Shown: in pieces, positions 7,696 through 15,790 of the stretch | Layout: every line of letters begins with the position of its first letter | Position numbering within the stretch: the first letter of the stretch is position 1 | From: Bordetella parapertussis | GTDB taxonomy: Bacteria > Pseudomonadota > Gammaproteobacteria > Burkholderiales > Casimicrobiaceae | Reading direction: 5' to 3' | Assembly (NCBI GenBank): GCA_943331295.2 | Contig: CALQLA020000034.1 | Coordinates: 1 to 60,030, forward strand | DNA length: 60,030 nucleotides | Notes under the pieces: model-generated | Told to the model about the DNA's origin: nothing | What the model saw: the letters and a program-made list of their open reading frames with translations, nothing else | Databases searched by the model: none | Made by a program: the position numbers and the translations under genes

Positions 7696-8877
7696 TCAGG
7701 CGGACGGCACGCTGCCGCCCGCGAATCGCTGCGGCGAAAACGCGCTCGTGTCGAACGAAGCGGGCTGCCCCGCGAGCATTTCCGCGACCAGCAGGCCGCA
7801 CAACGGCCCCAGCGTGAAGCCGTAGGTGTTGCAGACGGCCGCATGCATCCCGGGCAGGCCGGGCATCGGTCCCAGGATCGGCCGGCCGTCGGGCGTGTAC
7901 ATGTTGGGACCCGCCCATGTCCGGATGACCGCGGCCGAAGCGAGGCGCGGCACGATCGCCTGTGCTACCGCGAGCGACCCGCGCACGCTGTCCCCAAGCA
8001 CCGCGGGCCGGTCGAACACGGGATCCCGCGCCGCGCTCCAGCCGCCACCGATCAGCACATTGCCGTTCGCCACCTGCTTCAGCGTCAGCCGCGATTCGGC
8101 GTGATAGACGAGATGCCCGATGAACGGGGCGCACGGCTCCGTCGCGATCATCTGGATCATCCTGTGGGTGACCGGCAACTGGCCGCCCGCGAGCGCGGCA
8201 ATGGCGCCTGACGCGGCGCCGGCCGCGATCACCACGCGGCGGCAACTGAGGGGTCCGCGGCGCGTGTCGACCCGCCATCCGCCGGCGTCCCGGGCGATGC
8301 GCTCCACCGGCGCGTTGAGCACGAAGCAGGCGCCGCCCCGGCGCGCGCGGTCGGCCAGTTCGACGACGGCCAGCAATGCATTCGCCATGCCCTCGTCCGG
8401 ACAGAAACTGGCGCCCAGCGCGTGGGGCACGATGTACGGCGCGAGCCGCCGCAGCTCGGCGGGCCCGATCATCTCCACCGGCAGCCCGTGCGCGCGCTCC
8501 AGCGCCACCTTGTCGCGGAGAACCGCAAGCTGCGCATCGGTCTCGGCGACCATGATGCCCCCCGGACAACGCCGCTCGATGACGCCGCCGGATTCCTCGT
8601 CGAGCCGCTTCCACAGTTCGAGTGCCGCGATGAAGAACGGAAGCGTCTGCGCGAATTCGGCGATCCATTCCGGCGTCTTGCTGGCATGGCTGAACGGCGA
8701 AAGCTGCAGGTGCAGGTTGCCGGCGTTCGCGCCGGACGCCCCCGCGCCGATGTCGCCGGCATCCACCACCGTCACGTCGATGCCGAAGCGGGCGAGAAAG
8801 CACGCGGTCGCGCAGCCGTAGATGCCGGCACCGATGACCAGCACGTCGGTCGGCGCGAATGCCGGATCGCTAGCCAT
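7696..8877 (-). CDS. FAD-dependent amino-acid oxidoreductase (DAO/HcnC-OoxB type)
   Basis: A 393-residue flavoprotein of the D-amino-acid oxidase superfamily. The FAD-binding Rossmann motif is near the N-terminus (DVLVIGAGIYGCATACFLA), followed by the GASGANAGN segment. The C-terminal flavin-contact region is TWAGPNMYTPDGRPILGP. The start at 8877 is chosen for AAGGAG five bases upstream. It lies 30 bases downstream of the [2Fe-2S]/FAD protein. Such pairs form opine oxidase, D-hydroxyproline dehydrogenase or hydrogen cyanide synthase. The amino-acid transporter upstream favours oxidation of an imported secondary or D-amino acid to an imine; the exact substrate is not readable. Confidence 0.85.
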   Translation of the reverse strand: MASDPAFAPTDVLVIGAGIYGCATACFLARFGIDVTVVDAGDIGAGASGANAGNLHLQLSPFSHASKTPEWIAEFAQTLPFFIAALELWKRLDEESGGVIERRCPGGIMVAETDAQLAVLRDKVALERAHGLPVEMIGPAELRRLAPYIVPHALGASFCPDEGMANALLAVVELADRARRGGACFVLNAPVERIARDAGGWRVDTRRGPLSCRRVVIAAGAASGAIAALAGGQLPVTHRMIQMIATEPCAPFIGHLVYHAESRLTLKQVANGNVLIGGGWSAARDPVFDRPAVLGDSVRGSLAVAQAIVPRLASAAVIRTWAGPNMYTPDGRPILGPMPGLPGMHAAVCNTYGFTLGPLCGLLVAEMLAGQPASFDTSAFSPQRFAGGSVPSA

Positions 8878-8907
8878 CCGCTCTCCTTGCAGGCACGACA
8901 TCGCGCG

Positions 8908-10710
8908 TCATCGCAGGAGATCCGCGATGCGGACCGGCTTCACCGGCGCGCGCGGCGCGAGCCCCGACAACTCGTCGCGCGCCGCACCGGGCATCATCGC
9001 CGCCACCAGCGACTCGCAGCCCCGGCCCTGGCAGCGTCCCATCCCGGCACGCGTGCGCCGCTTGACGGCGCCGAGTGTCGCGGCACCGGCGTCGATTGCG
9101 GCGCGGATTTCCGCGCAGCTGACGCCCTCGCAGCGGCAGGCGATCGTGCCGGGCGCGGCGAACTGGAGCCGCAGCACCGGCGCCGCAAAGAGCCGCCACA
9201 ACGCCTGCTGGAATGCGCGGTGCCGGCGCAGTGCGCGCGCCGCCGCCGCCCGCTCGCGTACGACTGCGACCGGCATCGCCAGGTCGAGCGATCGCGCCAC
9301 GGCGCAGCCGGCGATGAATCCCTGGCAGCGTGCGGCATGCGCGCCGGCGAGTTCAACGACATCGCCCACGACGTACACGCCAGGCACCGACGTCATCCCC
9401 TCTGCGTCGACGACGGTCGACAGCGTTTCGGCGGGCCCGCGAACCGCATGGCGGCACCCCAGCGCGCGCGGTATCTCGTTCGACGGCAGGAAGCCATGGC
9501 CCATGCAGACGGCGTCGACCTCGATGCGGCGCGACGAGCCGGCAATCGGTCGCCCCTCGGCGTCGATGCGGGCAATCGTGCATGACCCGACGCGCCCGTC
9601 GCCATGCACCGAGACCACCGCGCTGCCGAAGTGAAGTGGCACGCCGGCGCGCCACAGCCGCATGCGGTAGCGCAATCCATCGCGGATCAGCGCGGGCGAG
9701 TTGCGGACGGCCCGCGCCAGGGCGGAGAGAGTGCGCAGGCCGGGTCGCGCCGCGGCTTCGACGACGGCCACGACCTCGACGCCCGCAGCAACCAACTCGG
9801 CAGCCAGTTGCAGGTTCAGCGGGCCGTTGCCGGCCACCAGTACGCGCTGCCCCGGCACTACGCGGTAGGCACGCAACAGCGTCTGGGCCGCCCCGGTCGT
9901 CATGCAACCCGGCAGCAGCCACCCCGGCAGCGGAACCGCGCGTTCAAATACGCCGGTCGCTATCACCACGCGCTCGGCTGCGAAGACATGCTGCGTGCCG
10001 TCGATGCATGCGGCGAGTTCCTGGGGTCCGAAGGCACCCCAGACTGCCGCATTGCTGGCGACGTCGACGCCTAGCGCTTTCACTTCGGCGACGAGGCTGC
10101 GGCCGGCGCGGGCCTGCGCGTCGAGATGCTCGGGGGCGACGACCGAATGGCTTTTCGCGACCTGCTTGAAGAACTGTCCACCCGGCGTGGCGCGCTCGTC
10201 GAGGACCGTCACGGTGGCGCCGCAAAGCGCCGCGGCGCGCGCGGCGGCAAGCCCGCCGGGACCGGCGCCCACGACCAGCACCTGCGGGCGATGCGTCGGA
10301 GGCGCCGCCGGGGAGGCCGACGCCGAACCAGCGGCCGCGGGTTCGGCGGGCAGCGTCGACGCATACCCTTGCGCCTTGACGACGGCGTCCGGCAGGACCT
10401 CGGCCATGCACGCGCGGACGCCGGGGACGCCGTCGACCTCGACGATGCACTCCTGGCACACGCCCATGCCGCACCACAGGCCGCGCGGCGTGCCGTCCCG
10501 GCGACGTCCGAACGTGACGATGCCGGAAGCGGCGAGCGCGGCAGCGATCGTCTCGCCGCGGTAGGCGCGTACCGGATTCCCGTCGAACGTGAAGGTGAGC
10601 GCCGGTGCCGGCTGCAATGCGGGATCGGTCACGCGCCGGTCGCGGCCCGCGGCTTCGGGCGACGGTGATCGCAGTTCGGCCCGCGCAGCTCCGGGCCCCG
10701 CACCCGTCAT
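8908..10710 (-). CDS. [2Fe-2S]/FAD/NAD-type oxidoreductase, HcnA-HcnB-like fusion
   Basis: A 600-residue protein combining what is often two subunits. About residues 30-110 are a small [2Fe-2S] domain with cysteines in RGLWCGMGVCQECIVE and a later Cys in VRACMAEV. Residues about 140-480 are a two-dinucleotide oxidoreductase with VLVVGAGPGGLAAARAAA and a second site VLVAGNGPLNLQLAAEL. The C-terminus is a BFD-like [2Fe-2S] domain (CRCEGVSCAEI, then GMGRCQGRGCESLV). It should pass electrons from the DAO-type subunit encoded just downstream to a membrane or soluble acceptor. The ATG at 10708-10710 overlaps the stop of the ABC ATPase as ATGA, showing translational coupling. A fused HcnA-HcnB arrangement is less common than separate genes. 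Confidence 0.85.
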   Translation of the reverse strand: MTGAGPGAARAELRSPSPEAAGRDRRVTDPALQPAPALTFTFDGNPVRAYRGETIAAALAASGIVTFGRRRDGTPRGLWCGMGVCQECIVEVDGVPGVRACMAEVLPDAVVKAQGYASTLPAEPAAAGSASASPAAPPTHRPQVLVVGAGPGGLAAARAAALCGATVTVLDERATPGGQFFKQVAKSHSVVAPEHLDAQARAGRSLVAEVKALGVDVASNAAVWGAFGPQELAACIDGTQHVFAAERVVIATGVFERAVPLPGWLLPGCMTTGAAQTLLRAYRVVPGQRVLVAGNGPLNLQLAAELVAAGVEVVAVVEAAARPGLRTLSALARAVRNSPALIRDGLRYRMRLWRAGVPLHFGSAVVSVHGDGRVGSCTIARIDAEGRPIAGSSRRIEVDAVCMGHGFLPSNEIPRALGCRHAVRGPAETLSTVVDAEGMTSVPGVYVVGDVVELAGAHAARCQGFIAGCAVARSLDLAMPVAVVRERAAAARALRRHRAFQQALWRLFAAPVLRLQFAAPGTIACRCEGVSCAEIRAAIDAGAATLGAVKRRTRAGMGRCQGRGCESLVAAMMPGAARDELSGLAPRAPVKPVRIADLLR

Positions 10711-11447
10711 TGGGTACTCGTCGCGAAGTGACGCTCGGCGGCAGTCTCGCCGACGATGGCACCGCCGGCCATCAGCACCATCCGGGGCGCCAGCGTACGC
10801 ACGAGTTGTTCCTCGTGGGTGGCAACGATGATCGTGCGGCCGTCCGCAACCAGCTGCAGGATTGCCTCGCCGACCTCGTGCTTCAGCTCCGGATCCAGCG
10901 CTGCGGTCGGCTCGTCGAAAAGCATGATCTGCGGATCCATGCACAGCGCGCGTGCAATCTCCGCCCGCTGCTGCTGGCCGCCGGAAAGCTGGTCGGGATA
11001 GCGCGACGCGAATGCGCCCAGCTGCATCCGGTCGAGATTGTGCATCGCCAGCGCCTCGGCCTCCTTCCGCGGCATCCCGCGCACGTCGCGCAGCCCGATC
11101 GTCAGGTTGTCGATGACCCGCAGGTTCAGGAAGAGCGCGGAGCGCTGGAACACCATGCCGACGCCGGCCGTCGGCGTCGGCCGTACCTGAGGACCCACGG
11201 CCTTGTCGACGCCGGCGATCCGCATCGTTCCCGTCTGTACGGGCTCCAGCCCCGCGAGGCAGCGCAGCAGGGTCGTCTTGCCCGATCCCGAGGGACCCCA
11301 GCAGACGACCCGCTCGCCACGGCGCACGAGAAAGTCGATGTCACGGAGCACATGGAAGTCGCCGTACCACTTGTTCACGCCGGCGAGCCGGACGGCGGCA
11401 TCGGCGTCGTCGGCAACCTGCGGCGCGGCATCAGCGTGGCTAGTCAA
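10707..11447 (-). CDS. Polar amino-acid ABC transporter ATPase (AapP/GlnQ type)
   Basis: A 246-residue ATPase. It has Walker A GPSGSGKTTLLRCL, signature LSGGQQQRAEIARAL, Walker B IMLFDEPTAALDPEL and the switch His in VATHEE. It powers the two permeases whose genes precede it; its start overlaps the end of the second permease by eight bases and its stop overlaps the next gene. Specificity for polar amino acids or derivatives follows from close likeness to AapP/BztD-type ATPases and from the partner subunits. Confidence 0.93.
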   Translation of the reverse strand: MTSHADAAPQVADDADAAVRLAGVNKWYGDFHVLRDIDFLVRRGERVVCWGPSGSGKTTLLRCLAGLEPVQTGTMRIAGVDKAVGPQVRPTPTAGVGMVFQRSALFLNLRVIDNLTIGLRDVRGMPRKEAEALAMHNLDRMQLGAFASRYPDQLSGGQQQRAEIARALCMDPQIMLFDEPTAALDPELKHEVGEAILQLVADGRTIIVATHEEQLVRTLAPRMVLMAGGAIVGETAAERHFATSTQ

Positions 11448-12516
11448 GGCGCCGGTCTCCGACGAAGCGGCGGCGAAGTCCGGCGAGCACGCTCGTCAGC
11501 ACGAGGAACACGGCGGCCACGAACAGGTAGAGCTCGGCAAAGTAACGCGCCCACTCGTCCTTCGAGATCGCGGTGTTGGCGGAAGCCATGAAGTCGAACA
11601 GCCCGACGACCAGGAGCATGGACGTGTCCTTGAGCGCGACGACGATCTGGTTGATGGTCGCCGGAATCGTATACCGAAGCGCCTGCGGCAGTTCCACCAT
11701 CAGCCTGGACTGCAGCGGCGTCATCCCGAGGCTCAGCGCGGCCAGGACCTGGCCTTCGGGCACGCCCTGCATGCCGCCGCGGACGATCTCCGCCTGGAAG
11801 CATGCGTAGAAGAAAGCCATCGCCACGATCACGCGCCAGATCTTGCCCGGGTCGAGCCATTGCGGGATCGCCAGCGGAACCACGATCGCGGCGCAGAAGA
11901 GGATCGTCAGGATCGGCATCGCGCGCACGATCTCGATCGCGCCGGTGCACACGATGCGCACCGCGGGCAGCGACGAAGCGCGGCCCAGCGCAAGGATGAT
12001 CGCGAAGGGGAATCCGAGCATGACGGTGGCGAGGAACACGAAGATGGACAGCGGCAGCCCACCCCACGCATCGGTTGCCACGCGTGGCAACCCGAACATC
12101 CCGCCGCCCATCAGCACGACGAACACCGCGGCGGTCGCGAGCCAGAGGAGCGCGACGCGGTGCAGCCGGTTCCGGTCCAGCGCAAAAGTCGTTGCCAGCG
12201 CCAGCGCCACGGCGGCCAGCGCGAGGCCGGCGCGCCACTGCTCGGCGTACGGATACAGGCCGAACAGGATGATGCGCGCATGGCTGTGGACCACCGCCCA
12301 GCACGCACCGGTCGCCGCGGCGCAGGTCCGCGGCATGTCGGCCTGCACGACGCTATCGGTGATCGCCCAACGGAAAAGCGCGGGCAGCGCGTAGACGGCA
12401 AGCGCGGCAAGGAGCGCCACCAGCGCGACGTCGAGTCGCGTCGCGAAGACGCGGCTGCGCAGCCAGCCGGCCAGCCCAACCCGCGGCGCCAGGCGCGCGG
12501 CGGGCGGCGCGGTCAT
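11440..12516 (-). CDS. Amino-acid ABC transporter permease (AapM/BztC type)
   Basis: A 358-residue membrane protein. Several N-terminal helices precede the conserved permease core, which contains FPFAIILALGRAS, the amino-acid-permease segment EIVRAMPILTILF, and the EAA-like loop LSLGMTPLQSRLMVELPQAL. The long N-terminal extension is typical of AapM/BztC and distinguishes it from short GlnP-type permeases. It overlaps the preceding permease by four bases (ATGA). It should pair with the 13.5-kb permease as a heterodimer. Confidence 0.9.
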   Translation of the reverse strand: MTAPPAARLAPRVGLAGWLRSRVFATRLDVALVALLAALAVYALPALFRWAITDSVVQADMPRTCAAATGACWAVVHSHARIILFGLYPYAEQWRAGLALAAVALALATTFALDRNRLHRVALLWLATAAVFVVLMGGGMFGLPRVATDAWGGLPLSIFVFLATVMLGFPFAIILALGRASSLPAVRIVCTGAIEIVRAMPILTILFCAAIVVPLAIPQWLDPGKIWRVIVAMAFFYACFQAEIVRGGMQGVPEGQVLAALSLGMTPLQSRLMVELPQALRYTIPATINQIVVALKDTSMLLVVGLFDFMASANTAISKDEWARYFAELYLFVAAVFLVLTSVLAGLRRRFVGDRRLD

Positions 12517-13478
12517 CGCGCGCCCCGCGCGGCGACAGCCCGGTTGCAGGCGTTTCCGAGCGCCGAGATGCCGAGGCTGACGACAAGATAGACCAGCATC
12601 AGAACCGCGATCACGTCGAGCGACTGCCCGGTATGGTTGATCGCGATCACGCCGACGGAGAACAGGTCCGTATAGCCGATCGCGATCGCCAGCGAAGTGC
12701 TCTTGGTCAGCGAGATGTACTGGCTGACGAGCGGCGGGATCGCGACGCGGATCGCCTGCGGGACGGTGATCTTCCAGAACGTACGCGCGTCGGAGAGCCC
12801 GATGATGCGCGCCGCCTCGACCTGGTTGGCCGGCACCGACCGTATGCCCGAGTTGATGATCTCGGCGACGAAAGCGATGTTGTACGCGACGATCGCCGCG
12901 ACCAGCGCCATGAATTCAGGCGATACGTGCGTTCCGCCCGCGAAATTGAAACCCTGCAGCGTCGGCATCGAAAGTTCCAGCCGACCCGACTCGAACGCCA
13001 CGCGCGGCAGGTAGATGCCGCGGTTCGACGCATAGCAGCAGCCGAAGAACTCCAGCGCCTGCCGCACCGGCGGCAATTGGCGGGTGACGTGATACCAGAA
13101 GAACACCTGGACGATGAGCGGGATGTTGCGGAAGGTCCACACATACAGCCGCGCAAAGCCCCGGGGAACGCGGCTTCGGCCGACGCCCAGCAGGGCAAGG
13201 CAGAGGCCCGCGCCGGTCGCGAGCACGATGCACACGATCGACAGCGCCAGCGTATTGCAGAGCCCGACGACGAAGGTCCACCAGTACGGGTCGGCCGGGG
13301 AATGCGGCAGGAACGACGCACTGACGTCCCAGCCGGTTCGCGCGAACAGGAATCCGAAGCCGGTGGCGATGCCTTGCCGCAGCAGGTTGTCGTGCGCCGT
13401 GACCGCCATGCCCGCGAGCAGCGCGCCCAGCGCGGCGACGAAGGCGAGCTGCAATGCGACCGATCGTTTCGCGGTCAT
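12513..13478 (-). CDS. Amino-acid ABC transporter permease (AapQ/BztB type)
   Basis: A 321-residue membrane protein with a first helix at about 9-28, a long periplasmic loop and then the permease core. The core has FVVGLCNTLALSIVCIVLA, TFRNIPLIVQVFFWYH and the EAA-like loop EAARIIGLSDARTFWKITVPQAI. The two extra cysteines in EFFGCCYASNRG lie in the periplasmic loop. It is the first permease gene after the receptor, 85 bases downstream, and overlaps the second permease. Confidence 0.9.
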   Translation of the reverse strand: MTAKRSVALQLAFVAALGALLAGMAVTAHDNLLRQGIATGFGFLFARTGWDVSASFLPHSPADPYWWTFVVGLCNTLALSIVCIVLATGAGLCLALLGVGRSRVPRGFARLYVWTFRNIPLIVQVFFWYHVTRQLPPVRQALEFFGCCYASNRGIYLPRVAFESGRLELSMPTLQGFNFAGGTHVSPEFMALVAAIVAYNIAFVAEIINSGIRSVPANQVEAARIIGLSDARTFWKITVPQAIRVAIPPLVSQYISLTKSTSLAIAIGYTDLFSVGVIAINHTGQSLDVIAVLMLVYLVVSLGISALGNACNRAVAARGAR

Positions 13479-13563
13479 CGCCGGACCATGCGGCGATCGG
13501 CGTCGGCGAACAGCGCGGCGGGGCCGGGCCCGGGGGCTCGGCCGCGCGTGGCGTCGAAGCCGA

Positions 13564-14643
13564 TCAATCGAACGGCGGCGAGTACATCACCCCGCCCTGG
13601 TTCCAGGGCTTGTTGTAGCGTCGCTCGAGCTTCAGCGCCGAGCCGCTGCCGAGGTTGCGCGCATAGATCTCGCCGTAGTTGCCGAGGTGCTTGATGACGT
13701 CGTACGCCCAGGTCTCGCGCAGGCCAAGCTTCTTGCCGACGCCCGGGACGATCCCCAGCAGCTTCTGCGTGCGCGGGTCGTTGTCGGCCTTGCGCGCGTC
13801 GACGTTGGCCTGCGTGATGCCGAGTTCCTCGGCCTCGATCAGCGCGAAGATGGTCCAGTTGACGACGTTGAGGAAACGGTCATCGCCCTGCCGGACCACG
13901 GCGCCCTGGATTTCCTTCCCGAGCGCATCGGGAAGGATCACATGATCGTTCGGGTTCGGCGCATCGAACGCACGCACCGCGGCAAGCTGCTCGAAGCCGT
14001 TGACCAATGCGTCGCAGCGGCGGGCGAGGTAGGCCTGGTTCCGCTCGTTGCCGTTCTCGAACGTCAGCAGCTTGTACTTCTTGTTGTTCTTGGCGAAGAA
14101 GTCGGCGGTGGCCTTCTCGAGCGTCGTGCCGGCGCTGGTGCAGACGGTCGCGCCGTCGAGGTCGGTGCCCTTGGTCACGCCCAGCGACTTGTAGACCATG
14201 ATGCCGTTCCCGGTGAACAGGTAGGGCGTCGAGAACATGAAGCCGAGTTCGGTGTTGCGCGTCAGGTTCCAGGCCGTGTTCTTGACGATCACGTCGATGG
14301 TGCTGCCCTGGAGCGCCGGAAAGCGCTGGACGAAGCTCACGGGCACGAGCTTGAGCTTCGACTCGTCGCCGAGGATCGCGATGGTCAGCGCCTTGCAGAT
14401 GTCGACGTCGAGCCCGCTCCACACCCCCTTCGCGTCGACGACCGCGAAACCCGGGGAATTGACCGTTGCGCCGCTGCAGAGGAGTTCCCCGCGCTTGGTG
14501 ATGGCGTCGAGCGTCGGGCTTTGCGCGCTCGCCACGCCGGCGGCGGCGAGACCGAACCCGACCACCGCAAGCGCCGCCGCGATGCGTCCTGCACACGCCG
14601 TCACCGGCGATGTCATGCCGGCTGGTTTCGATTGGCTTCTCAA
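13564..14643 (-). CDS. Amino-acid ABC transporter substrate-binding protein (AapJ/BztA type)
   Basis: A 359-residue periplasmic receptor. Residues 1-36 form a signal peptide (hydrophobic AALAVVGFGLAAAGVASAQ). The mature start, LDAITKRGELLCSGA, and GVWSGLDVDICKALTIAILGD are typical of the general L-amino-acid receptor family. I start it at a TTG (14641-14643) because AAGGAG lies six bases upstream; an ATG nine codons later is the alternative. A longer open frame to 14946 runs into the DapA-family gene and is not the real start. Spacing to the lyase gene is 17 bases, so one operon is likely. Confidence 0.9.
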   Translation of the reverse strand: MRSQSKPAGMTSPVTACAGRIAAALAVVGFGLAAAGVASAQSPTLDAITKRGELLCSGATVNSPGFAVVDAKGVWSGLDVDICKALTIAILGDESKLKLVPVSFVQRFPALQGSTIDVIVKNTAWNLTRNTELGFMFSTPYLFTGNGIMVYKSLGVTKGTDLDGATVCTSAGTTLEKATADFFAKNNKKYKLLTFENGNERNQAYLARRCDALVNGFEQLAAVRAFDAPNPNDHVILPDALGKEIQGAVVRQGDDRFLNVVNWTIFALIEAEELGITQANVDARKADNDPRTQKLLGIVPGVGKKLGLRETWAYDVIKHLGNYGEIYARNLGSGSALKLERRYNKPWNQGGVMYSPPFD

Positions 14644-14660
14644 CGCGTTCTCCTTGTCGA

Positions 14661-15611
14661 TCAGGGGGTGGGACAAACGTCGCGCGCCGCGCGCGGGACC
14701 GCGAACGCGGCCATGCCACGCTGCATTCTTTCGAGGTGGGCGCCGGCGAGAGGCCGCAGCGGCAGGCGCGGATAGCCGCCCGGCAGTCCGACCTCGTTCA
14801 TTGCCGCCTTGATGGCGCAATACATGTTCCACTCGGGGTGCAGCAGGAAACTGCGCAATTCCGCACCGGTCTTCTGCAGCCGGCGCGCGCGCAGCATGTC
14901 GCCGGAACGCGCCGCGTGGTACAGCGCCACGGTGAGTTCCGGCCACAGGTTCGAGTACGTGTCGACCCAGCCGTCGGCGCCCATCTGCACGGCCGGCGCG
15001 CCGAACATCGTCGATGGGCCGATGAACACGCGGATGCGATCACCGAGCGCGCATTGGGTCTTCCAGAACACGTTGTAGTCGAACGTGCTGTCCTTGATGG
15101 CGACGACCCATTCTAGGTCGCAAAGCCGCTCGACGAGGTCGAATGGGAGGTCGTTGCCGACATCCTGCGGGTTGTTGTAGAGCATGATCGGAATGGGCAC
15201 GCGGTCCGATACCGCCTTGAAATGATGGAAGAGGTCGTCCTTCTTCGGGTGGACCATGAACGGCGCCATCAGCATCACGCCGGCGCAGCCGATGGCGTGC
15301 GCGTGCTCGGTCAGTTCGACGACATCGCGCGTGGCGGCGGCGCCGACGCCGGCCAGCACCGGCACCCGGCGCCCGGCGGCGTCCTGCACAATTTCCACGA
15401 CGCGCTTGCGCTCCGGCAGCGACTGCGCCCAGAACTCACCGGTGCAACCATTGGGGACGATCCCGCGCACGCCGTTGCCGATCAGGAACTCGACGTGATC
15501 CCGCAGGCCGCGCTCGTCGATGGCGCCGTCCGCGTGGAAGGGCGTGATCATCGCGGTAAACGGGCCTTCCCAGTCGATGCCATTGCGATCCACGTGGACC
15601 TCCGTCGTCAA
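14661..15611 (-). CDS. DapA/NanA-family lyase or deaminase
   Basis: A 316-residue class I aldolase-fold enzyme of the dihydrodipicolinate synthase family. The Schiff-base lysine is in WVVAIKDST, the catalytic tyrosine in IMLYNNPQ, and the substrate-carboxylate loop in PNGCTGEFW. Family members include 4-hydroxy-2-oxoglutarate aldolase, pyrroline-hydroxycarboxylate deaminase and keto-sugar-acid dehydratases. As first gene of a uptake and oxidation operon for amino acids, it probably acts on the 2-oxo acid or cyclic imine made by the oxidoreductases; biosynthetic DapA is unlikely. The ATG lies 25 bases from a perfect palindrome in the divergent promoter region. Confidence 0.85.
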   Translation of the reverse strand: MTTEVHVDRNGIDWEGPFTAMITPFHADGAIDERGLRDHVEFLIGNGVRGIVPNGCTGEFWAQSLPERKRVVEIVQDAAGRRVPVLAGVGAAATRDVVELTEHAHAIGCAGVMLMAPFMVHPKKDDLFHHFKAVSDRVPIPIMLYNNPQDVGNDLPFDLVERLCDLEWVVAIKDSTFDYNVFWKTQCALGDRIRVFIGPSTMFGAPAVQMGADGWVDTYSNLWPELTVALYHAARSGDMLRARRLQKTGAELRSFLLHPEWNMYCAIKAAMNEVGLPGGYPRLPLRPLAGAHLERMQRGMAAFAVPRAARDVCPTP

Positions 15612-15636
15612 TCGATGCTTGCCAAGTCAAAAAATA

Positions 15637-15653
15637 ACTTATATCTTATAAGT
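15637..15653. promoter_or_regulatory. 17-bp palindromic operator candidate
   Basis: ACTTATA-TCT-TATAAGT is a perfect inverted repeat with a 3-bp centre in an AT-rich patch between two divergent operons. Short AT-rich palindromes in such positions are typical operators of GntR/FCD regulators. The regulator encoded at 19003-19758, last gene of the rightward arm, is the obvious candidate to bind here and control both arms. The binding is inference; the palindrome is seen directly. Confidence 0.7.
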
Positions 15654-15677
15654 CGTCAACATCACGTTCCCGTGTGC

Positions 15678-15772
15678 CCTGCCCGCAGGCCGGCGGCATG
15701 AGCCCGAAGGGCCGCCCCGAGGGCGAATGCCGGAGTGCGAAGCACGAAGGGAGTTCAGCAAGCCCGCAGGCC
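15678..15772 (+). promoter_or_regulatory. Hairpin-rich leader upstream of the transketolase operon
   Basis: Within 70 bases lie four small stems: CCTG-CCCG-CAGG (15678-15689), GCCC-GAA-GGGC (15702-15712), CGCCC-CGA-GGGCG (15713-15725) and GTGC-GAA-GCAC (15735-15745). The string GCCCGCAGGCC occurs at both ends (15681 and 15762). The open frame through the leader is low in conviction as protein. It could be a dispersed intergenic repeat or a structured 5' untranslated region acting on the operon. No known riboswitch consensus was recognised. Confidence 0.45.
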
Positions 15773-15790
15773 AGAAGCTACACACCGCCG

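Noticed and set aside
7696..10710. Hydrogen cyanide synthase (hcnABC)
   Set aside because: The subunits are related to HcnA/B/C, but they lie in an operon with an amino-acid transporter and a DapA-family lyase and HcnA-HcnB is fused. Amino-acid oxidation is the better reading.
13564..14946. Longer start for the amino-acid receptor at 14946
   Set aside because: The extra 101 residues overlap the DapA-family gene and lack protein character; a TTG with a good ribosome-binding site sits directly before the signal peptide.
14661..15611. Housekeeping dapA
   Set aside because: The active site is of the family, but the divergent catabolic context and lack of lysine or cell-wall genes argue against biosynthesis.
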